DNA of 64,000 nucleotides from Chloranthus sessilifolius (lineage: Eukaryota; Streptophyta; Magnoliopsida; Chloranthales; Chloranthaceae). Below the pieces are notes generated by a model. It was not told the origin of the DNA. It saw only the letters and a list, made by a program, of their open reading frames with translations, and ran no database searches. The position numbers and the translations under genes were made by a program. The DNA lies in assembly GCA_021018995.1 (NCBI GenBank), contig CM037593.1:10382088-10446087 (forward strand), written 5' to 3'. Positions 58,151 to 64,000 of the stretch are shown here, in pieces. Position 1 is the first letter of the stretch; each line of letters starts with the position of its first letter.

Positions 58151-59330
58151 AGTCACTCTATGTTGAGTTGAGCCGGAAGTATCCGAGCTATGTGAGAGCT
58201 ATGTTTCTCCTATGTTTTGGACGAGTGAAGTTCACAGAGTTCGCATGGTATTCGCAAACACAAGTAAGGTCAATGTTTTGTTTGATGATTTGTTTCATGT
58301 GCAGTACTATGGCGACTGACCCTGTAGTTGTCAAAGCCACATTCAAAAAAATGTTATAAGATGCGGTTGATGAATTGAAGCTTAAAACCCCAATTTACAA
58401 AGTGTGGAAAATTGATTGAGATCATAGACTAGTATTCAAGGCTTCTCTGACTATTGACAGAAATGACCGACATTGGAAAGATATCATTTTCCTTGGGATA
58501 GCGGTAAAGCAAACAGAGGGAGGAATTTTTATCTCACAAGAAAAGTATGTAAAAGAAACTCTTGGAAAATTCAATATGAACAATTGTAATTCAGCAAGCA
58601 CACCTATGGAAGTGGGTTTGAAGCTACAGAAGGAAGAACAAGGCGATTCAGTGGATTCTACACTCTTCAAAAGTTTGGTTGGAAGTCTTAGATATTTAAC
58701 AGTCATTTGACCCGACATTGCTCACAGTGTTGAAATAATCAGCAGATTCATGGATGCACCAAAACACAGTCACTTCTTGGGTGCTAAAAGGGTTTTCCAA
58801 TACATCAATGGTACAATTGATCATGGTTTGTTTTATAAGCCTACTAATGATTTTTATCTTGTAGGATTCACAGATAGTGACTTTAGTGGAGATCTTGATG
58901 ACAAAAAAAGTACATCAGGATATGTTTTCAATATTGGTTCAACTGCAGTCTCGTGGTCATAAAAAAAGCATAATGTTGCTCTCTCATCATGCAAAGCTGA
59001 ATATATAGCTACTACAACAAGTGTTTGTCAAGCTATCTGGTTGAAGTATATATTAAAGGAGTTGCATCACTCTACAAATCAACCAGTAACGATCTATGTT
59101 GATAATAAATCAGCCATTTCTTTAGCAAAGAATCTTGTTTCTCAAGGTCAAAGCAAACATATTGATACAAAGTGTCATTTTATCCGAGATCAAGTGAAGA
59201 AGAATGAAGTCAAGCGCATCTATTGTAAGTTCGAAAAACAAGTTGCGGACATCTTTATGAAGCCTTTAAAGATTCAAACATTTCAAGGATTGAAGACTTA
59301 GAGTAACTTCGAAACTTGGGTTTGAGAGGG
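58151..59330 (+). pseudogene. Chimera: dsRNA-binding start joined to Copia RT/RNase H
   Basis: Plus-strand leader, then an ATG at 58311 and a broken first half of the dsRNA-binding domain (IYKVWKI, FKASLTIDRND). Near 58475 this passes into the end of Copia reverse transcriptase (IIFLGIAVKQTEGGIFISQ) and RNase H (SLVGSLRYL, GFTDSDFSGD, CKAEYIATT, AIWLKYILKELHH, HIDTKCHFIRDQV, ADIFMKPLKI). Stops include TAA at about 58357, TGA near 58708 and TAA near 58961. The junction point differs from the one at 57860, so it arose independently. Confidence 0.82.
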
Positions 59331-59429
59331 AGTGTTAGAATACAAACCCAAGTAAAGTGTTCGGGTTGCACAACTTGAAAAACTAAAGATGAATCGCGCA
59401 ACAATGCATAATTTTGATTTAAGGAGAAG

Positions 59430-59907
59430 TGTTGGAAGTTGTAAATCAAAATTAAATGTTTTGAGTTAACCGAAGTGTTATGGGTAGATTATTAAGAGTC
59501 ATTCCTAGTCAAGTGTGTCAATTAAGTTAGATTCATTTTAAATTATGTGTGATGTTAATAAGTGTCTTGAAAAGTGTACAAGGTTCATTAATTGTGATGT
59601 ACTAAGTTTAGGTTCTAGTAGTCTATAAAAGAGTATTTTGTCTATATCATATAGACACACCATCAAATCAAAAAGTACAAGTGAAAAGTGAAGAAAGAGT
59701 TTGTGAACTGAAGCTTATTGTAAGTGCTTGATATGAAGCATATAGTTTTGAGAGTCATCTATTGTGTTTCCTTTTAGGAGCTCTGCATGGATCTCCTAGA
59801 TCATGCATCTCCGGTTTAATATGTTTTACAATGTTTCTGCTGTGTATATGTTGGGGAAGCTAGTTAGATGCTTCACTCAGATCGACTCGCTTATTTTTGA
59901 GCCAACA
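59430..59907 (+). repeat. LTR C
   Basis: A 478-bp LTR preceded by AAGGAGAAG (polypurine tract) and followed by primer site TTGGTATCAAGG. It is flanked by pol remnant on the left and a dsRNA-binding unit on the right, so it is shared by two elements in tandem. Confidence 0.87.
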
Positions 59908-60230
59908 TTGGTATCAAGGATTGATGATCTTGGATATGGCTTGTTTTATGAGCCAACAGTGGTATCAGAGATTGATGATCTTGGATATGGCTTGTTTTTT
60001 AAGCCAACATTGTCAAAAAAATGGGTGACATTTGTCTGGGGACATTTTTAAATTGGTGAAATTCTCTTAAGGGTTTAGTGGTTTATATTGCACCAAGTGT
60101 GGTGTATTAGAGTTTGGCGACGAAAAGAGTCTCTCTTTGTTGAGTTGAGCCGAAGCATCCGAGCTATGTGAGAACTATGTTTTGGACGAGTGAAGTCCAC
60201 AGTGAGTCCCCCCTGGTGTTCGCAAACACA
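59908..60230 (+). other. Primer-site units and leader
   Basis: TTGGTATCAAGG then GTGGTATCAGAG about 52 bp later, each followed by GATTGATGATCTTGGATATG and a ...AGCCAACA end, form a tandem repeat of the primer-site region. The leader then matches the other copies. Confidence 0.7.
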
Positions 60231-60625
60231 GCCCTATTCAAAAAAATGTCACAAGATGCGATTGATGAATTGAAGCTCAAAACCCCAATTTACAAAGTGT
60301 GGAAAATTGGTTCAGATCACAAACCAATATTTAAGGCTTCTGTCACTAACCAATATTTAAAGCTTCTGTCACTATTGGCAGAAATGATCTTTATCATGAG
60401 TTTGATGGAAATAAAACATCATCCAAGGATGCTGTTGAGAATGTCGTGTTTGCTGCACTTCATTATCTTCTTGAAGTATGCAATATAAAATTTATTGATG
60501 CAAACTATGAGCATCTGATTGATGCACAAGTCAAAGTGCACGAGCATAAAAGCCAGATCAAGACTCTTGAAGAAGTGAAGAACTTGAAGAAGTTGATTAA
60601 AGATGAAGCACTAAGCAATGCGTAA
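60231..60625 (+). pseudogene. Retrotransposon-borne dsRNA-binding domain ORF, copy 2
   Basis: ATG at 60246 starts the ORF: AIDELKLKTPIYKVWKIGSD, PIFKASVT, and after the break RNDLYHEFDGNK, SSKDAVENVVFAALHYLLE and a charged tail with HEHKSQIKTLEEVKNLKKL, stop at 60623. A 26-bp tandem duplication (60324 and 60350) shifts the frame inside the domain. Allowing for it, length is about 117 codons: one domain of about 65 residues and a coiled tail of about 50. Confidence 0.82.
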
Positions 60626-60643
60626 TTTTGATTTAAGGAGAAG

Positions 60644-61109
60644 TGTTGGAAGTTGTAAATTAAAATTAAATGTTTTGAGTTAACCGAAGTGTTAAGGGTA
60701 GATTACTAATACTCATTCCTAGTTAAGTGTGCCAATTAAGTTAGATTCATTTTGAATTGTGTGTGATGTTAATGAGTGTCTTGAAAAGTGTAAAAGGTGC
60801 ATTAATTGTGATGTACTAAGTTTAGGTCCTAGTAGTCCATAAAAATGTCTTTTGTCTATGTCATATAGACGCACCATCAAATCAAGAAGTACAAGTGAAA
60901 AGTGAAGAAAAAGTTTGTGAACCGGAAGCTTATCATAAGTGTTTGATAATATATAAAACATATATAGTTTTGAGAGTCATCTATTGTGTTTCCTTTTATG
61001 AGCTCTGCATGGATCTTTGCGATCATGCTTCTCCGATTTAATATGCTTTACAATGTTTCCGCTGTGTACATTTTGGGGAAGCTAGTTAAATGCTTACCTT
61101 AGATTTACT
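60644..61109 (+). repeat. LTR D, truncated at its 3' end
   Basis: Preceded by the polypurine tract and starting TGTTGGAAGTTG. It breaks off after GCTTACCTTAGATTTACTC, where minus-strand dsRNA-binding sequence starts. This is one of the inversion or nesting junctions. Confidence 0.8.
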
Positions 61110-61375
61110 CATAGTTTGTATCAAGAAAACTTATATTGGATACTTCAGGAAGATAATGAAGTGCAGCGAACACGACATTCTCGACAACGTTCTTCTTGGA
61201 TGATGCTCAATTTCCATCAAACTTATGATAAAGATCATTTCTGCCAATAGTGACAAAAGCCTTGAATATTGGTCTGTGATTTGAACCAAATTTTCACACT
61301 TTGTAAATTGGGGTTTTGAGCTTCAATTCATCGATCGCATCTTGCAATATTTTTTTGAATGGGGTTGTGTTTGCA
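61110..61375 (-). pseudogene. Retrotransposon-borne dsRNA-binding domain ORF, copy 3
   Basis: Minus-strand copy with the same blocks (DAIDELKLKTPIYK, then FKAFVTIGRNDLYH and the NVVENVVFAALHYL helix). It is broken by an early TGA where the other copies read KVWKIG, by a stop or frameshift near the SSK motif, and by loss of the tail. Confidence 0.75.
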
Positions 61376-61782
61376 AACACTAGGCTGACTCACTGTGGAC
61401 TTCACTCGTCGGAAAAACAATGATGGACTTCACTTGTCCAAAACATAGGAGAAACATAGTTCTCACATTGCTCGGATGCTTCCGGCTCAACTCAACAGAG
61501 AGTGGCTCTTTTTGTCGCCAAACTCTAATACACCACACTTTGTGCAGCATAAATCACTAAACCCTTTAGGGAATTTCACCCGTTTAAAAATGTCCCCAGA
61601 CAACATATTTTTTATTTCTCTCAATGATCAAACACGCTCAACCTTGACGGTTTGATACTGCTATAGGCTCATAACAAGCCACATCTAAGATTGGCCAAGC
61701 TCTGATACCACTGTTGGTTCCAAAATTAAGCCATATCTTTTATACCAATTTGCTATGAGTCAAGCCATATCTCTAACACCAA
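61376..61782 (-). other. Leader and primer-site units of the outer element
   Basis: Same leader blocks as above, then GCTCTGATACCACTGTTGG (reverse complement of primer site plus LTR-end-like CCAACA) and two more degenerate units before LTR E. Confidence 0.65.
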
Positions 61783-62268
61783 TATTGGCTCATAATCAAA
61801 TGAGTCGATCAGAGGTAAGCATATAACTAGCTTCCCCAACATGTACACTGCGGAAACATTGTAAATCATCTTAAACCAGAGATGCATGATCACAAAGATC
61901 CATGCAGAGCTCCTAAAAGGAAACACATTAGATGACTCTAAAAATTATATATGCTTTATGTATTATCAAACACTTACAATAGGCTTCCGGTTCACAAACT
62001 TTTTCTTCACTTTTCACTTGTACTTCTTAATTTGATGGTGTGTCTATATGACATAGACAAAAGACTCTTTTATAGACTACTAGGACCTAAACTTAGTACA
62101 TCACAATTAATGCACCTTTTATACTTTTCAAGACACTCGTTAACGTTACACACAATTCAAAATGAATCTAACTTAATTGACACACTTAACTAGGAATGAC
62201 TCTTAGTAATCTACCCATAACACTTCGGTTAACTCAAAACATTTAATTTTGATTTACAACTTCCAACA
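61783..62268 (-). repeat. LTR E (5' LTR of the outer element)
   Basis: A 486-bp LTR ending at 62268 against TSD AAAAT. The inner end reads TATTGGCTC, i.e. the terminal TG has become TA. Confidence 0.82.
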
Positions 62269-62273
62269 AAAAT

Positions 62274-63060
62274 AGTTTTATGAATTATTTAACAATTAAC
62301 ACTCATACAAACCAATAGAATCTTCGTAATGCCATATCAAAAACCCAATTCATATTTGCGTGATTTATGATAAAATCTTTAAAATAAAAGTAGCAAAATT
62401 ACAATTTTTTAAGTCTAATTCTAGTCACACTGTTGTAATTCCTTCATCGATATAAAAAGTATTGTTATGAGTTATGTAATGATCTCAACACAAACCAATA
62501 GAATCTTTGTATCGCCATATGGAAAGAATCCAATTCATATTTTTTTTATCTATGCTAAAATCTTACAAAAGGAGTAGCAAAATTACAATTATTTAGTCTT
62601 CTAGTCACACTGTTGTGATTGTTTGATGATTTGGTGTTATAATTATGTTCATAGATATAAAAAGTATCGCGGAAAAATATGTTAAAGTTATGTAATGCTT
62701 GACACAAACCAATAGAATGTTTGTATCGTTATATTGAAAAAACCCAATTCATATATTTGTGATCTATGATAATATCTTACAAAAGAATTAGCAAAATTAC
62801 GATTTTTTTTATCTAATTCAAGTCACACTGTTGTGATTCTTTAATGGTCTGGTGTTATAGTTATGTTCATAGATACAAAAAGTATCATGAAAAAATACTG
62901 CTATGAGTTATGTAACGCCTGACACAAACCAATTGAATGTTTGTATTACCATATCTAAAAAACCCAATTCATTTTTTCGTGATCTATTATAAGATCTTAC
63001 TGAAAGTATTAAAATTTCAATTTTTTTAGTCTAATTCTAGCCAGACTGTTGTAATTCTTT
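62274..63060. repeat. Tandem array of about 215-bp units
   Basis: ACAAACCAATAGAAT recurs at about 62307, 62490, 62704 and 62924, each followed by AACCCAATTCATA-like and GTCACACTGTTGTGATT-like blocks. The first unit was split twice: its beginning lies at 48425-48461 and 55401-55419, before and between the hAT and the retrotransposon cluster. Confidence 0.85.
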
Positions 63061-63184
63061 GTTCTGATTAGATATGAGTTGTATTCTTTACAAATGCGTA
63101 TTGGGTGTTTTATTTGTTGTCATTATTATTATTATTATTTTTTATGTTTATTAAATCCTGTGATGCTCATGTTTCGATTCCTTA

Positions 63185-63453
63185 GGGCCAGTTTGGAAAA
63201 AAAAATATCTGATTAGATTAGATTAATGGTGCTCCCTCTAAGTTAAAATAATCACTGAAGGGCTATCCAATATTAATTATCTTGAACAATTTGCCCCACA
63301 TCATGATCACAGTTGTTTCAAGTCCTACTTGAAACAACTATGATTGTTATTTGACAATCATGAATAGTATAGGATAGCCTGCTTTTGATATTTTCACTTA
63401 TGGGGAAGCACCATTAATCTGATCTAATTAGAATTTTCTATCCAAACTGACCC
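63185..63453. mobile_element. Tourist-like (PIF/Harbinger) MITE
   Basis: GGGCCAGTTTGG and inverted CCAAACTGACCC ends are flanked by the 3-bp TSD TTA (63182-63184 and 63454-63456). The arms continue with TTAGATTAATGGTGCTCC. A central perfect 13-bp stem (63311-63323 with 63327-63339, loop CCT) makes the transcript a strong hairpin. Confidence 0.9.
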
Positions 63454-63456
63454 TTA

Positions 63457-64000
63457 GTTAAGGGATTCGTCATTGTGTGCTGATTAAGGTAGTAGCGTTA
63501 TGTGTATCAATCCAATGATTTTTTTTATCACTTTATGTTGTATTTGACAATTCAGGCATACAAGAATGCACTTTATTGTTAAATGTTTCATGTGTGAAAA
63601 TTTGGTGTTAATTGATCGGTGACAAGTATTTATTAAGAGTAAGAAGGTTATATTACAGAAATTATCCAAATTGTAAGAGAAAAATACAATGAGACTTAAA
63701 GGATCTCAATCCCAATTTGTCAACTTCGGTCATATAAACCCTTACTTAACTAGAGGGCTCTGCCTCATCATCATCATCGTTAGCCTATTGGTAGATGTGG
63801 CGAAAAGAACTACATTTTTTTTTCCTGAACTTTTGGAGTTGATTCATATATAATATATTTTTGCGTCTGCGTTTTAATCATGGTTTAAAACCCTAGTGCG
63901 AGTATGTGCATGCCCACCCCTTCTAAACATGCACGTGTGAGCCGCCCCCTCCCCGACCCCAAAATTATGATTTAGTTCATCCATTTGAGTAGTTGAGCCC
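63457..64000. other. Right edge, nothing recognised
   Basis: A short ATCATCATCATCG run near 63768-63780 hints at an RTE tail. Otherwise no gene, repeat boundary or exon could be supported. Confidence 0.4.

Larger units (their letters stand above)
55420..62268 (-). mobile_element. Composite LTR-retrotransposon cluster carrying a dsRNA-binding ORF
   Basis: The outermost LTRs (55420-56018 and about 61783-62268) are both minus-oriented and flanked by the 5-bp TSD AAAAT (55415-55419 and 62269-62273), so the whole 6.85 kb sits on one insertion site. Inside are three more LTRs: 56886-57370 (minus), 59430-59907 (plus) and 60644-61109 (plus, truncated). There are also four dsRNA-binding ORF copies and two Copia pol remnants in opposite orientations. 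LTRs are about 480 bp, TGTTGGAAG...GAGCCAACA, with polypurine tract AAGGAGAAG and primer site TTGGTATCAGAG. Both orientations within one TSD imply nested insertions, tandem sharing of LTRs and an inversion after the first insertion. Confidence 0.85.

Overview
This is about 64 kb of AT-rich nuclear DNA from a seed plant. It has split genes with very long introns, Ty1/copia and Ty3/gypsy remnants with plant-type primer sites, a plant L1-type LINE (DUF4283, endonuclease, reverse transcriptase), an RTE LINE, hAT elements, Tourist and foldback MITEs, tRNA-derived SINEs and long TA/TG microsatellites. There is no bacterial-style operon, rRNA, intact tRNA gene or CRISPR array. The transposon load and intron size suggest a large-genome lineage, perhaps a magnoliid, but the sequence does not prove this.

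Only two host genes can be supported. Gene 1 (+ strand, 2108-32520) has four small exons at 2108-2251, 8740-8791, 14587-14660 and 32421-32520. They join in phase into about 123 residues of a small multi-pass membrane protein that I match from memory to the plant DUF1475 family. The three introns are about 6.5, 5.8 and 17.8 kb, and most recognisable sequence in them is transposon. Gene 2 (+, first exon 48162-48318) starts with a plastid-transit-peptide-like N-terminus and ends at a consensus splice donor. Its first intron holds a complete hAT element and a retrotransposon cluster; no second exon was found.

Much of the rest resolves into nested insertions dated by target-site duplications (TSDs). 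In intron 3 of gene 1, a hAT-type element (15134-22323, TSD ATTCATAC) contains a 6-kb LINE and a foldback element. Next to it a Copia element (22602-29856, TSD TTTTC) contains a foldback element, a SINE with a 19-bp TSD, and a TRIM (TSD GGAGA), itself split by a 4.57-kb solo LTR (TSD CTTAA). In intron 1 of gene 2, a roughly 215-bp tandem array is split by a 6.93-kb hAT element (48462-55392, TSD TGGATGTA), whose 834-codon transposase frame has three in-frame stops and no frameshift. It is also split by a composite LTR-retrotransposon cluster (55420-62268, TSD AAAAT).

The most unusual item is in that cluster. It is a short, non-autonomous Copia-like retrotransposon whose only coding capacity is a double-stranded-RNA-binding domain. 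There are four full or partial copies in both orientations, and other copies in the cluster fuse the same leader to Copia reverse transcriptase/RNase H. Second is the LINE, whose ORF1 begins with a near-complete RanBP2-type zinc finger ahead of DUF4283.
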